Below, piece after piece: positions 30,332 through 39,695 of a stretch of 64,000 nt of DNA. The stretch comes from Rhodococcus sp. PAMC28707. GTDB taxonomy: Bacteria; Actinomycetota; Actinomycetes; Mycobacteriales; Mycobacteriaceae. Both the position numbers and the translations under genes were made by a program. Every line of letters begins with the position of its first letter. Position 1 is the stretch's first letter. The notes under the pieces were generated by a model. It was not told the DNA's origin. It saw only the letters and a program-made list of their open reading frames with translations, and ran no database searches. The stretch lies in assembly GCF_004795915.1 (NCBI RefSeq), contig NZ_CP039253.1:4553501-4617500 (forward strand), read 5' to 3'.

Positions 30332-31927
30332 TCAGCGCGCGTAGTACTCCCTCATCGACTCGGCGGCCACCACTTCGCCGTCGGAGACGATGGTCAGCGA
30401 GGACCCATCGAGTCGATACTGGGTTCCGTCGGCGGGGTTGGTGGCGACAAATCCGCCGGCAGAGGGCCTCGGGTCGTCAAGTTCGATCCCAGCAGCATCG
30501 GTGATGCGGACGCCCTTGTAGTAGTAGCGGCCGACACCGGTTTCGCAGACCACGATTTTGGAATCGGTGGTGCGTCCGATGGCGACGGCGAGGTTGTCGG
30601 CGTTGCATCGCGGGCCGGAATTGCCGAGGAAGCCTTGACTGTCCGCGCCGGAGACGGGGATCGCCCGAGCGCGGGTGGGTGCGACCGGAGCGACCGGAGC
30701 GACCGTCGGGACGACCGCTGTCGGCGGCTTTGCCTCCACGTTCGGTGCGCTCTGGGAAATCGGAGCAGCAGCCGATGGTACTGCAGCCGTGTTGGATTCG
30801 ATGTCCGGCGCGAGTGTCAGCCATGCAACAGCCGCGCCGAGTCCAAGTACCAGGACGACGAGGAGGGTGATCGCAACTGGAAGAAACGTGGAGCGGTGCG
30901 GCCCCGGTTGGGCGAACGGGTCCGGGGCTGCATTCGGTCGAGGTGGGGGAGGAGGTGCCGCTGTGCCCCAGGCCTGCGGTCGGGGATGGACGGCATCGCC
31001 AACTTTGGTCTGTCGATATTCACCGACGCTGCCAACTGCCGTGCCGTCGAGCGTGCGACCGACGATCGCGGTGGCCTCGGCGCGGTCCGGCGGAGTCAGG
31101 GCAAGATGCGCGGCGCGCGCGAAGTCGCCTGTACTGGCGAACCGTTCATCAGGGTCCTTCGCCAGACCGCGGACGACTACCGCATCGAGTGCACGGGGGA
31201 GGCCCGGCCGAGTGAGGCTGGCCCGAGGCGGCGCGGTCATGAGATGCGCTTTGATCAGTTGACTGACGCTGGTCGCCGGATAGGGCGCTGTTGCGGTCAG
31301 GCATTCGTACAGCACGCAGGCCAGGGAGTACGTATCGGCGCGATCGGTGACCACATCGGCGTCGAATCTTTCGGGTGCCATGTAGGCGTACGAGCCGATC
31401 GCGGTGCCCTGGGTGGTGAGCTGTACGTCCGAACCTGACCGGGCAATACCGAAGTCCACCAGATAGGCGAAGTCGTCTCTAGTAAGGAGGATATTTTCCG
31501 GCTTGATGTCGCGGTGAATCAAATTGTCGGCGTGCGCGGCGTCCAACGCTGAGGCGACCTGTGCGACGATCGCGACGGCGCGGCTCGGTGACATCGGACC
31601 CTGCGCCCGGAGCGTCGTACGAAGATCGTGACCGGCGACCAGCCGCATGTCGATGAAGAGTACGCCGTCGATCTCGCCCCAGTCGTGAATGGGGATGATG
31701 TGTGGTTCTCGAAGACGCGCTGCCGCTCGCGATTCGCGGCGGAACCGTTCCTGATAAGTCGGATCGTGCGCAAGGTCGGGCGAGAGCAGTTTGAGGGCGA
31801 CAGTGCGGTCCTTGACCGTGTCATACGCCTCGTACACCTCACCCATGCCGCCCTTACCGAGCAAAGATCTGAGCTCGTAGGGGCCGAACCGGCTTTCCTC
31901 GCGGGAGTCTGTCGTGATCTGATTCAT
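30332..31927 (-). CDS. Membrane-anchored Ser/Thr protein kinase (PknB-like)
   Basis: The 531-residue protein is read from ATG 31927 (MNQITTDSREESRFGPYELR). The kinase domain spans about 15-280 with LLGKGGMGEVYEAYDTVKDR (P-loop), TVALKLLSPDL (Lys), LIHRDIKPENILLTRD (catalytic loop) and VDFGIARSGSD (DFG). A proline-rich linker, one membrane helix (FLPVAITLLVVLVLGLGAAV) and an external domain follow. That domain has two cysteines (RCNADNLAVAIG, KIVVCETG) and no PASTA repeats. Its ligand is unknown. It is monocistronic and may phosphorylate envelope or transport proteins. Confidence 0.9.
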   Translation of the reverse strand: MNQITTDSREESRFGPYELRSLLGKGGMGEVYEAYDTVKDRTVALKLLSPDLAHDPTYQERFRRESRAAARLREPHIIPIHDWGEIDGVLFIDMRLVAGHDLRTTLRAQGPMSPSRAVAIVAQVASALDAAHADNLIHRDIKPENILLTRDDFAYLVDFGIARSGSDVQLTTQGTAIGSYAYMAPERFDADVVTDRADTYSLACVLYECLTATAPYPATSVSQLIKAHLMTAPPRASLTRPGLPRALDAVVVRGLAKDPDERFASTGDFARAAHLALTPPDRAEATAIVGRTLDGTAVGSVGEYRQTKVGDAVHPRPQAWGTAAPPPPPRPNAAPDPFAQPGPHRSTFLPVAITLLVVLVLGLGAAVAWLTLAPDIESNTAAVPSAAAPISQSAPNVEAKPPTAVVPTVAPVAPVAPTRARAIPVSGADSQGFLGNSGPRCNADNLAVAIGRTTDSKIVVCETGVGRYYYKGVRITDAAGIELDDPRPSAGGFVATNPADGTQYRLDGSSLTIVSDGEVVAAESMREYYAR

Positions 31928-32022
31928 CGAACCTGCTTCGTGTGTGCCGAGAAGAATACAAACGATGATCCAGTCAGGTTTCGCTGAATACTGTAAATTC
32001 GTTACGTCGTACTGCCTCGATC

Positions 32023-32373
32023 GTGCCGGACTCCAGCGGGTCCGAAGGAGCGAACACCTTGTCGGACATCTTGTTGATATCGGGAAGCTTGCGCGCAAAG
32101 TCGAGTAATTCGGCGTTGCTCCGCACTGCCGCCACCCTGACTCCTGACGGTTTCCGCGGCGTGCCCTACGTGACGAACGCGGCCAACGCCCATGCGTCGC
32201 TGCGCCTCGTGCTCGACTACACCGATGCGGCGATCGTCGACGCGGCATGCGCTCATCTCCCCGTGACTCCGGCAATGATCGACGAGAACGGCTTCATCAC
32301 CGATGGTGTGGTTCGTGAGGGAATTTGCACTTCGCTTGTCGCACTGTGCCATCGGGTGCGATTCGCAAGCTGA
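32023..32373 (+). pseudogene. NADPH-dependent FMN reductase gene with internal deletion
   Basis: The frame reads DILLISGSLRAKSSNSALLR, the phosphate-binding N-terminus of the flavodoxin-like FMN reductase family. It then passes within ten residues to ANAHASLRLVLDYTDAAIVD and AACAHLPVTPAMIDENGFIT, the C-terminal third. The central part (about 70 residues with the PEYN/PGxLKNxxDW flavin loop) is missing, although the frame is kept. The 116-residue product should not bind flavin normally. The start is TTG 32059 or upstream. Confidence 0.72.
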
Positions 32374-32393
32374 CTGCAGCCGGTACCCCACCT

Positions 32394-33248
32394 TCAGCCG
32401 ACCAGGTCACGTCGGAGATAGACGGGGAACGCGCATGCGCAAAAGATGATCGCGACGACAAGAAGAATTGATAGATCAGCGTAGTTTGCCCCGTTGACGA
32501 GGGGGTTGCTACCTGCGAAGTAGTACCAGGGGCTGACCTTGGTGAAGCCGGCAAGTGAGTCCGACAACGGGAGGAAAGCGTTGAGCGCGAAGGCAAGTAC
32601 GGCAAGCGCCGCAGGGATGGTCGCGGCGAGCCGGCCGTCTCCGGTAAACGCAGCGATCAGAACCGCGACCGCGCCGAATACAATCGCCAACAGTGCGCTG
32701 TGCGCGCAGGTGCCGAACACACCGGATGCGTCGATACCGAGGCCGCCGGTCACATCCCCGACTATCAATCCGGCTGCGACACCGAGTGTCGCAAGCAGGA
32801 CGTGCACAATCATGGCGGCGGTCTTGGCGGTAAGAAAAGCACTGCGGCTCAATGGAAGCGATAGAAGTACGCCCACGGTCTTTGTCTGCTCCTCCCCGCA
32901 AATCGCTTTGGATGCGGAGAGAATCGCAACCGCGATCAATCCTCCGGGCACGACCAGCGAGACCATCTCGGCATTCAACCACCCCGCTGGAGTGGTCATG
33001 TCCGCACCAGCGAGTAGCTTGCCGATCGAGTCCGTGAAATTGGCAGGCAGGGCGACCAATGTGTCCTGCAACGGCGGCCACAGCGCCCCCGTCAGGGCAC
33101 CCATCGCGACCATCGCCGCAGCGACGACACCCACCAGTGTCAACCGGTCTCGCAGGGCGAGGGCCGTCACCGCTCGGATCTGCCGGCGACCGCGCGGTCG
33201 TGCCGAGCCCGCGGCACCGTGGTCTGAGGTCGTTGTCATCGTGCTCAT
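32394..33248 (-). CDS. ABC-2 type exporter, permease subunit (distal)
   Basis: The 284-residue protein has a basic N-terminus and six hydrophobic segments. Central text ASKAICGEEQTKTVGVLLSL with PLSRSAFLTAKTAAMI matches the E-E-x-G/T-x-x-LLLSLPxSRxxxxxxK motif of ABC-2 permeases. Near the end stands KVSPWYYFAGSNPLVNG, repeated in its partner (RISPWYYYVSSEPLSHG), so the two arose by duplication. It overlaps the partner gene by four bases (ATGA). The three genes form one export system for a hydrophobic compound or antibiotic. Confidence 0.85.
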   Translation of the reverse strand: MSTMTTTSDHGAAGSARPRGRRQIRAVTALALRDRLTLVGVVAAAMVAMGALTGALWPPLQDTLVALPANFTDSIGKLLAGADMTTPAGWLNAEMVSLVVPGGLIAVAILSASKAICGEEQTKTVGVLLSLPLSRSAFLTAKTAAMIVHVLLATLGVAAGLIVGDVTGGLGIDASGVFGTCAHSALLAIVFGAVAVLIAAFTGDGRLAATIPAALAVLAFALNAFLPLSDSLAGFTKVSPWYYFAGSNPLVNGANYADLSILLVVAIIFCACAFPVYLRRDLVG

Positions 33249-34021
33249 CCCTTCAGGTCACGGCGGTCGAACGCGACGGCCGCAATCATCGCCGCAGCGA
33301 GGGTAAGTACGGCGAGGATCAGGACGTGCGGTAGATCGACGCCATGACTCAGCGGCTCGCTGGAGACGTAGTAATACCACGGGCTGATTCGCGCCCAGTC
33401 GTCGAGATGTGCGATCGGAAGCATCGAGTTCGACACCCACGCCGCCACGGCGAGACCGCCTCCGACGCCGGCGGCTATACCGGGATCGCCTGCTACTGCG
33501 CCCGCGGCCAGCGTGATCGCCCCGAACAGCAATGCGAGCAGATACAGGTGCAGACACGCCGCTGCGATGTGACGGGGCGTGAGCTCGTCGACACCGAACA
33601 ACATTGCCGACAGAACCGTAGCGGCGCCGAACACGATCGTTACCGCAGCAAGAGCCGCGCCCACTCCCAGCGCTTTCTGCGCCAGGATCGACCGTCTGGT
33701 GACCGGCTGGGCGGACAGCAACGCCATCGTCCCGATCCTTTCCTCCCCGGCGGTTGCCGCCGCCGAGGTGATCACCGCGTACGCGATCAGGGCCAGCGGC
33801 GCGATCAGGTTGAACAGCTCACCGATCGCATAACCACCCGGTCCGGCCGGGATGAACGCAGTGACTGCGTCGGGCATCGCGTCCGTCAGATCGGTCATCA
33901 CGTCCTCGAGCCCGGAGCTGATGCCGGTCACGAAGAATGCGAACAGTGCCAGCACGACGCCCAGTGCGGCGACGGCCATCCGGCGGTCGGTCAGTTCGCG
34001 AGTGAAGATGTCAGTGGGCAT
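33245..34021 (-). CDS. ABC-2 type exporter, permease subunit (proximal)
   Basis: The 258-residue protein is read from ATG 34021 (MPTDIFTRELTDRRMAVAAL). It has six membrane segments, the motif AATAGEERIGTMALLSAQPV with TRRSILAQKAL, and the SPWYYY segment shared with the distal permease. Its start lies inside the end of the ATPase gene (11-base overlap) and its stop overlaps the next permease by four bases, so all three are translated together. Heterodimeric permease pairs of this type serve multidrug or natural-product export. Confidence 0.86.
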   Translation of the reverse strand: MPTDIFTRELTDRRMAVAALGVVLALFAFFVTGISSGLEDVMTDLTDAMPDAVTAFIPAGPGGYAIGELFNLIAPLALIAYAVITSAAATAGEERIGTMALLSAQPVTRRSILAQKALGVGAALAAVTIVFGAATVLSAMLFGVDELTPRHIAAACLHLYLLALLFGAITLAAGAVAGDPGIAAGVGGGLAVAAWVSNSMLPIAHLDDWARISPWYYYVSSEPLSHGVDLPHVLILAVLTLAAAMIAAVAFDRRDLKG

Positions 34022-34961
34022 CCGATGGATCCTTCTTTGCACCGTCTTCTGAGTCTTCGGAACTGCCGCGGTAGTAGGCCAGGAAAATCTCCTCGAGGTC
34101 GGCATCGCGGGTGTGTAGATCGACCAGTTCGTGCGCCATCGCCGCCTCCAAGATGCCGTTGATCGGGCCGTCGAATGCCACGGTTGCGTGGGTGCCGTCC
34201 ACGATGACTTCACGGACGGTGTCCACTTGCGCGAACAGCTCCGGTGACACCGGCTCTGCGAACTCGATATCGAGTCGCCGGATCGCTTTGGCCTGCAGGT
34301 CCGCGATGCGCTCTACTGCTACAAGTCGGCCTTCTCTGATGATGCCGACACGTCCGGCGACGCGTTCGACCTCGGACAGGGTGTGCGAGGACAGGAACAC
34401 TGTGCGCCCTTCTTCGCGTACCTCGTGCAGCATCGTGTTGAACTCGCGCTGCACCAGGGGGTCCAGTCCTGCGGTCGGCTCGTCGAGAATCAGTAGATCC
34501 GGTTTGTGCATGAACGCCTGAATCAACCCGATTTTTTGCCGATTGCCGGTGGAGTAGTCACCGACCTTCTTCGACAGGTCTGTTTGCAGCCGCTCCGCGA
34601 GCTGATCGACGTACTTCTGGTCGACCCCGCCGCGAAGGCGCGCGAAGTACCGCAGCGTTTCCGCTCCGGTCAGTTTGGGGTACAGGGCCAGGTCCCCAGG
34701 CACATACCCGATCGCGGACCGGATTTTCAACGAATCCTGGTGCGAGTCCATCCCGAGGATGTGTGCGCGTCCCGAGGTGGGTCGGATCTGGTCCAGAAGT
34801 GTCCGGATCGTGGTCGACTTGCCTGCACCGTTGGGGCCGAGGAATCCGAATACCTCACCGCGTTCGACTTCGAGGTCGAGATCGCGCACCGCAGTGAATG
34901 CGCCGAACTGCTTCGTAAGTCGATCGGTTCTGATCGCAGGCTGCTCCGGCATCCTTGGCAT
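34011..34961 (-). CDS. ABC exporter ATP-binding subunit (DrrA-like)
   Basis: The 316-residue protein is read from ATG 34961, preceded by GGGAGGG. Motifs: GFLGPNGAGKSTTIRTLLDQ (Walker A), DYSTGNRQKIGLIQAFMHKP (signature, STGNRQ in place of LSGGQ), LLILDEPTAGLDPLVQREF (Walker B) and VFLSSHTLSEVERV (H-loop). The C-terminal extension (LDIEFAEPVSPELFAQV) is the DUF4162-type domain of DrrA-like proteins, which power drug or antibiotic efflux. First gene of a three-gene operon, divergent from the NRPS gene, so it may export the NRPS product. Confidence 0.92.
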   Translation of the reverse strand: MPRMPEQPAIRTDRLTKQFGAFTAVRDLDLEVERGEVFGFLGPNGAGKSTTIRTLLDQIRPTSGRAHILGMDSHQDSLKIRSAIGYVPGDLALYPKLTGAETLRYFARLRGGVDQKYVDQLAERLQTDLSKKVGDYSTGNRQKIGLIQAFMHKPDLLILDEPTAGLDPLVQREFNTMLHEVREEGRTVFLSSHTLSEVERVAGRVGIIREGRLVAVERIADLQAKAIRRLDIEFAEPVSPELFAQVDTVREVIVDGTHATVAFDGPINGILEAAMAHELVDLHTRDADLEEIFLAYYRGSSEDSEDGAKKDPSDAH

Positions 34962-35025
34962 CGTGTCCCTCCCGGTAGCGGTGGGTGATCGGTTGTTGCG
35001 GCCGTTCCGTCGGATAATCAGTGTA

Positions 35026-35051
35026 CGAAGAATCCGGTACCGGTTTCTTCG
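35026..35051. promoter_or_regulatory. 26-bp near-perfect palindrome upstream of the ABC exporter
   Basis: CGAAGAA at 35026-35032, the core CCGGTACCGG and TTCTTCG at 35045-35051 form a 26-base dyad with one mismatched pair. It lies 65 bp upstream of the ATPase start and 115 bp from the NRPS start. A dimeric repressor site for the exporter is the simplest reading. Confidence 0.65.
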
Positions 35052-35120
35052 ATTCCGATCACACTCATGCTCGACGCGACGCGGGTGTTTCTGCCGCGAT
35101 CCGCGGCGCATGTAGCCTGA

Positions 35121-35142
35121 AACTACTCACCATGTAGTAGTT
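35121..35142 (+). promoter_or_regulatory. Dyad AACTACT...AGTAGTT upstream of the NRPS gene
   Basis: AACTACT (35121-35127) and AGTAGTT (35136-35142) are perfect 7-bp complements with an 8-base spacer, ending 23 bp before the NRPS start codon. A similar but less perfect site lies at 39627-39649. Such TAC/GTA dyads resemble sites of BlaI/MecI-type repressors; a blaI-like gene lies at 41116-41517. Confidence 0.6.
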
Positions 35143-35165
35143 CGGTGTTGATGCGGGAGGATATC

Positions 35166-38100
35166 GTGCTTGAAGATGCATTGCCCTTGAGTTCGACTCA
35201 AGCTGACATCTGGTATGCCCAACAGCTCATGCCGGACATCCCCTTCACCATCGCCTATTACGTGGACATCACAGGTGAGGTCGATGTGGACGACTTACTC
35301 GACAGTGGATTGCAGGCACACCTCGAATTCTCTTCGTCGAGCATGCGCGTCGTCGACATCGAGGGACGGCCCGCTCAGGTATTCACGACACAGATCCATG
35401 ACGTCGCGCAGATTGTCGATCTCAGAGCACACCCGAGCGCATTGAGTTCTGCGCTCCAATGGATAGACGACGACTGTCGATCCCCGCTGCCGATGGATGG
35501 GCCACTTGTCCGGTTGCGGCTCTTTCGTCTCGCCGATGACCATGTGCTCTGGTACACCCGAGCCCACCACATCGCGCTCGACGGCTTTGCATCGATGAAA
35601 GTGCTCGAGCGGGCCGCCGCGATCTACTCGGCCTCCCGAGCCGGGACCGAACCGGAACCTCTCCACCTTTCATCCCCGGCCGCCCTTGTCGACGAGGACG
35701 AAAGATATCGAACGTCCTCGCGATTCGAGCGTGATGGACGGTTTTGGAAAACTACGAATCCTGATGCAGCAGAATCCATTCCGGTTACTCTGGGCCGGGC
35801 GGTGCAGCCCGAACCGTTGTCCATGACGATCGGCGCGGACACCGACGCGCACCGGACGTCTTCGGCCGTTTCATGGTCGGTCGGCGATCGCGCAACATCG
35901 AGTGTGGTGATCGCTGCGTTCGCCGCTTTCCTTGCGCGCATGACAGGTTCCGACGAAGTCCACTTGTCGTTGCCGGTGTCGGCGAGGACCACGGCATTGC
36001 TACGCCGTGCCGGATCCTCGGTGTCGAATGTGGTCCCTCTGCGATTGTCCGGAGTCGGATCGGCCACGGTCGACAGCGTCGTCAAATCGACAGAAGTGGC
36101 ATTGAGTGGAGTATTGCGGCACCAGCGCAGCAGACCCACTGCAGCGGTGAGTGGATCTCCGCTTCGCGTCGGCCAATTCGGGCCCACCATCAACGTGATG
36201 ATGTTCGCCAACAACATCACCGTCGGTGATTTGGACGGTCAGATCCACATCGTGACGACGGGTCCGGTCGCCGATCTTGCGGTCAATATCTATCCGAGTA
36301 GAACTGCCACGCAACCCCGTATCGATTTCGAGGCGAACCCGGCCGTATACACAACCGGTGATCTATCCCGGTATCACGTCCGCTTCTTACATTTTCTCGA
36401 TGGCTTCACCGAACCTGGTTGCGGAGACACCGCTGTGGCGGATCTCGAGCTCTTCTTTCCCGAAGAAACGCGAAGCTCGCCCGTGTCCGTCGGCGCAGAT
36501 GCCGAGAACTCGACTTCGCTGATCGAAGTGTTCGACGAGGCGGTCCGTCTCTACGGCGATCGGATTGCTGTCCGCGATACCGAAGTCGTCACGTATACCG
36601 AATTGTCCACGCAGGTCGACCGTCTCGCCCGTGCATTGATCGATCGCGGAGTCGGGCCCGAGGACATGGTTGCGGTCCGCGCGTCTCGATCGATCGCCGA
36701 AGTCGCGGCGTTCTGGGCAGTAGCGCGAGTGGGCGCAGTGTACGTCCCCATCGACCCGAACTATCCGCGGCAACGAGCTGAGTTCATCCTCCGCGACTGC
36801 TCTGCAAGGGTCGGCCTGTGCACATTCGAGCACCTCGAATCCGAACTGGGGGAGGTGCAATGGATAGACATCGGCAATCCCGCCGAACCGCCGCGCTCCG
36901 CCGCTGCTGTCGTATCGGCCGAGTACAGGGCACATAGCGCGGCATACCTCATCTACACCTCTGGCTCGACCGGCAAGCCGAAGGGTGTGATCGTCACTCA
37001 CGACGGGATCGGTGCACTCACACAGCACATTCGAGCCAGTTACCACCTCGACTTCTCGTCGCACATCTGTCATCTCGCCTCACCGGGGTTCGACACTGCA
37101 GTCGTCGAAATGCTGGCGGGCGCGATCTCCGGTGCGACAGTCGTGATCGCGCCTCCCGGCGTGTATGGCGGACTCGAACTCGCTGAACTACTTTCACGCG
37201 AATCGATCACCCATCTGTTGATCACCCCTTCGGCTCTGGCCACACTCGATTCATCAGAGCCGAACGGCATCGAGACCATCATCATCGGTGGTGAGGCTGC
37301 CCAGCGAGACATCGTCGATCACTGGTCCCAGAACCGCCGCTTGCTCAATGCCTACGGGCCGACCGAAACGACATGCAGTGTCACCATGACCGACCCGATG
37401 CATGCAGATGAGCCGATCGGGATCGGCACGGCCATGACGGGAGCGAAGATCTACCTCCTGGATCGCGCCCTGCACCCGGTGCCTGCCGGTGCCACCGGAG
37501 AGATCTTCATCGAGACACGCGGGCTGGCCCGCGGATACCTCGGCCGCAGTGCTGAAACCGCGACGCGGTTCCTCGCAAACCCGTTCGGCAGTAATGGTTC
37601 ACGACTTTTCCGTAGTGGCGACCTGGCGCGTCACCTGGCGGACGGAAACCTCGAATTTCTCGGCAGAACAGACGATCAGATCAAGATCCGAGGAAACCGG
37701 GTCGAACTCGGAGAAATCGATGCGGTACTTCGTGCGCATCCACAGGTCACTGCAGCATCCTCGACTGTGCGTTACGGTCCCGATGGCGGGCTACGCATCG
37801 ACGGATACATCGTGCCCATCGAGCAGGCCGTCGATACCCAGCAGATTCGACTGGATATATCGCAGCGGTTGCCGGCCCACATGATTCCGTCGACAATCAC
37901 GATTCTCGACGCGATCCCGCTGACGGTCAACAAGAAACTCGACCGCGCAGCACTCCCCGTGCCGGCGCCGCAGATTCAGCCGAAGGTACGCGGCGTCGAA
38001 CCATCGGGTTCCACCGAAGTTGCGATCGCAGCGGCGTATGCGCGCATTCTCGGTGCCGACCACGTCGATGTCGAGAGGTCCTTCTTCGACATGGGTGGCG

Positions 38101-39566
38101 ATTCGCTGGCAGCCACTAGAGTTCTCGCCCTCGTTCGCGCTGATACCACCGTGGAGGTCGGCGTGCGAGACCTCACCGATGCCCCTTCGGTCCGTGCTCT
38201 GTCCGCGCTGGTGGACGCCCGGTTCACCGACCGGGGGTCGGCCTACTCATCTGGTCTCGAGCGGGGCCGCTCGGACACTGCGGCGTACATCCCGCTCGCT
38301 CCGCAGCAGCGCCACATCGATCGAGGCGCACGCCTTCCGTTGTACAACTTGCCGTTCACCATAGAGATCACGGGCTCGTTCGACGCTCAGGCGGCGCAAG
38401 CAGCGCTCGCAGATCTGGCGGTCCGCCATCGAAGCCTGAGGACGGTGTATCCGGATTCGACTTGGGGCCCAGCGCAAGTCATCGATCGGACTTCTCTTCT
38501 CGACGGACCGGTGTTAGGTACGACTGCATTCGATGCCGACGTGGTAGATGCGGTATTGGCAGAACCATTCGATGTTCGGTCCGAGCGTCCCATCCGGGCG
38601 CAGCTGTTCTCGGTCTCTTCCGATCGTCATCTGCTTGCGTGCGTGGTGCACCATATCGCCGCAGATGGATGGTCACTTGGTGTGTTGGCGTCGGACTTCG
38701 TTCGCGCATACAACGCGCGGGCCGCCGGCAAGACCGCTGAATGGACAGAACTGCCGCTGGAGTACTCCGACTTCAGCGTATGGGCCGCAGCTCGGTCCAC
38801 CGCCGCCGATATGGAGTTCTGGCGCAAGGAGTTGCATGGAGCACCACCAGATATCGGTTTGCCCCTGGACCGGCCGAGGCCAGACCTGTGGGATTTCTCC
38901 GGTGCCCGAGTTTCGCTGGAATTCGACTCAGCTGTCGTGGACGGGCTGGACGGGCTCGGTCACCGTACCCGGACAGGACGATTCACCGTACTTCGGTCAG
39001 CACTGCTCGTCCTTCTGGCGCGGCTCAGCACGACTGCCGATATCGTTATCGGCACTCCTGTTGCAGCTCGAGACGATCCGAGGTTCGAGCAACTCGTAGG
39101 GATGTTCACAAATACGGTCGCCATCCGCACGAATATCGCGTCCGCGCGAACGTTCGACGATGTCCTTGCCCTGGCGCGTACCAGCGAACTGAGAGCACTC
39201 GACCACGCAACTGCCCCGTTCGTCGACGTCGCGGGTGAACTCGTCGAGGACCCCGTCGATTCCGTGCATCCACTCTTTCAAGTCGCCTTGTCCCTCGATA
39301 TCTTCACCACTTCGAAGTTCGACGTTGGCGACGCCCATTTCGAGGTCACTCCACGTCCACTGGATATCGCCAAATGCGATATGCATGTCCATGTCACCGA
39401 GCGCCGAGATGCAGCGGGGCTTGTCACCGCAATCGGGGTGGACATCGTCTATCCGACGGCATTGTTCGACGGTACGACGGTTGCCGAGTTCGGCCAGTCG
39501 TACGAGCAGATCGTGCGGGATATCGTCGCCGATCCGACTACGAGTTGGAACGCTGTACCCGACTGA
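35166..39566 (+). CDS. Nonribosomal peptide synthetase, C-A-PCP-C
   Basis: The protein has 1466 residues from GTG 35166 (GGGAGG five bases before). Condensation domain 1: about 5-420, with RAHHIALDGFASMKVL. Adenylation domain: about 450-950, with LIYTSGSTGKPKGVIVTHDG, NAYGPTETTCSV, GYLGRSAETATRFLANPFGS and RTDDQIKIRGNRVELGEID. Carrier domain: Ser in FFDMGGDSLAATRVLAL near 978. Condensation domain 2: about 1030-1460, with VHHIAADGWSLGVL. Both C domains keep HHxxxDG. There is no thioesterase or second adenylation domain, and no other NRPS gene is in the window. The protein should load one amino acid, accept an upstream acyl donor and pass the product to an external acceptor. The divergent ABC exporter suggests secretion. 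Confidence 0.92.
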   Translation: MLEDALPLSSTQADIWYAQQLMPDIPFTIAYYVDITGEVDVDDLLDSGLQAHLEFSSSSMRVVDIEGRPAQVFTTQIHDVAQIVDLRAHPSALSSALQWIDDDCRSPLPMDGPLVRLRLFRLADDHVLWYTRAHHIALDGFASMKVLERAAAIYSASRAGTEPEPLHLSSPAALVDEDERYRTSSRFERDGRFWKTTNPDAAESIPVTLGRAVQPEPLSMTIGADTDAHRTSSAVSWSVGDRATSSVVIAAFAAFLARMTGSDEVHLSLPVSARTTALLRRAGSSVSNVVPLRLSGVGSATVDSVVKSTEVALSGVLRHQRSRPTAAVSGSPLRVGQFGPTINVMMFANNITVGDLDGQIHIVTTGPVADLAVNIYPSRTATQPRIDFEANPAVYTTGDLSRYHVRFLHFLDGFTEPGCGDTAVADLELFFPEETRSSPVSVGADAENSTSLIEVFDEAVRLYGDRIAVRDTEVVTYTELSTQVDRLARALIDRGVGPEDMVAVRASRSIAEVAAFWAVARVGAVYVPIDPNYPRQRAEFILRDCSARVGLCTFEHLESELGEVQWIDIGNPAEPPRSAAAVVSAEYRAHSAAYLIYTSGSTGKPKGVIVTHDGIGALTQHIRASYHLDFSSHICHLASPGFDTAVVEMLAGAISGATVVIAPPGVYGGLELAELLSRESITHLLITPSALATLDSSEPNGIETIIIGGEAAQRDIVDHWSQNRRLLNAYGPTETTCSVTMTDPMHADEPIGIGTAMTGAKIYLLDRALHPVPAGATGEIFIETRGLARGYLGRSAETATRFLANPFGSNGSRLFRSGDLARHLADGNLEFLGRTDDQIKIRGNRVELGEIDAVLRAHPQVTAASSTVRYGPDGGLRIDGYIVPIEQAVDTQQIRLDISQRLPAHMIPSTITILDAIPLTVNKKLDRAALPVPAPQIQPKVRGVEPSGSTEVAIAAAYARILGADHVDVERSFFDMGGDSLAATRVLALVRADTTVEVGVRDLTDAPSVRALSALVDARFTDRGSAYSSGLERGRSDTAAYIPLAPQQRHIDRGARLPLYNLPFTIEITGSFDAQAAQAALADLAVRHRSLRTVYPDSTWGPAQVIDRTSLLDGPVLGTTAFDADVVDAVLAEPFDVRSERPIRAQLFSVSSDRHLLACVVHHIAADGWSLGVLASDFVRAYNARAAGKTAEWTELPLEYSDFSVWAAARSTAADMEFWRKELHGAPPDIGLPLDRPRPDLWDFSGARVSLEFDSAVVDGLDGLGHRTRTGRFTVLRSALLVLLARLSTTADIVIGTPVAARDDPRFEQLVGMFTNTVAIRTNIASARTFDDVLALARTSELRALDHATAPFVDVAGELVEDPVDSVHPLFQVALSLDIFTTSKFDVGDAHFEVTPRPLDIAKCDMHVHVTERRDAAGLVTAIGVDIVYPTALFDGTTVAEFGQSYEQIVRDIVADPTTSWNAVPD

Positions 39567-39626
39567 AGCACAAAGCCATTCGTGAAACGTCCGCACCGGT
39601 CCGAAATCGATCCGCAGTTCGGTGAG

Positions 39627-39649
39627 AACTACTACATAACGTGTAGCAT
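39627..39649 (+). promoter_or_regulatory. Second AACTACT-type dyad, upstream of the DUF2231-like gene
   Basis: AACTACTACA, TAACG, then TGTAG (39627-39645) gives the inverted pair CTACA/TGTAG. The first bases match the site before the NRPS gene. It lies about 50 bp upstream of the GTG at 39696, a normal operator position. Confidence 0.5.
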
Positions 39650-39695
39650 AAATGTGGTGGGGCAAGCACACCCGTGACCGGAAGTAGGAAACCAA

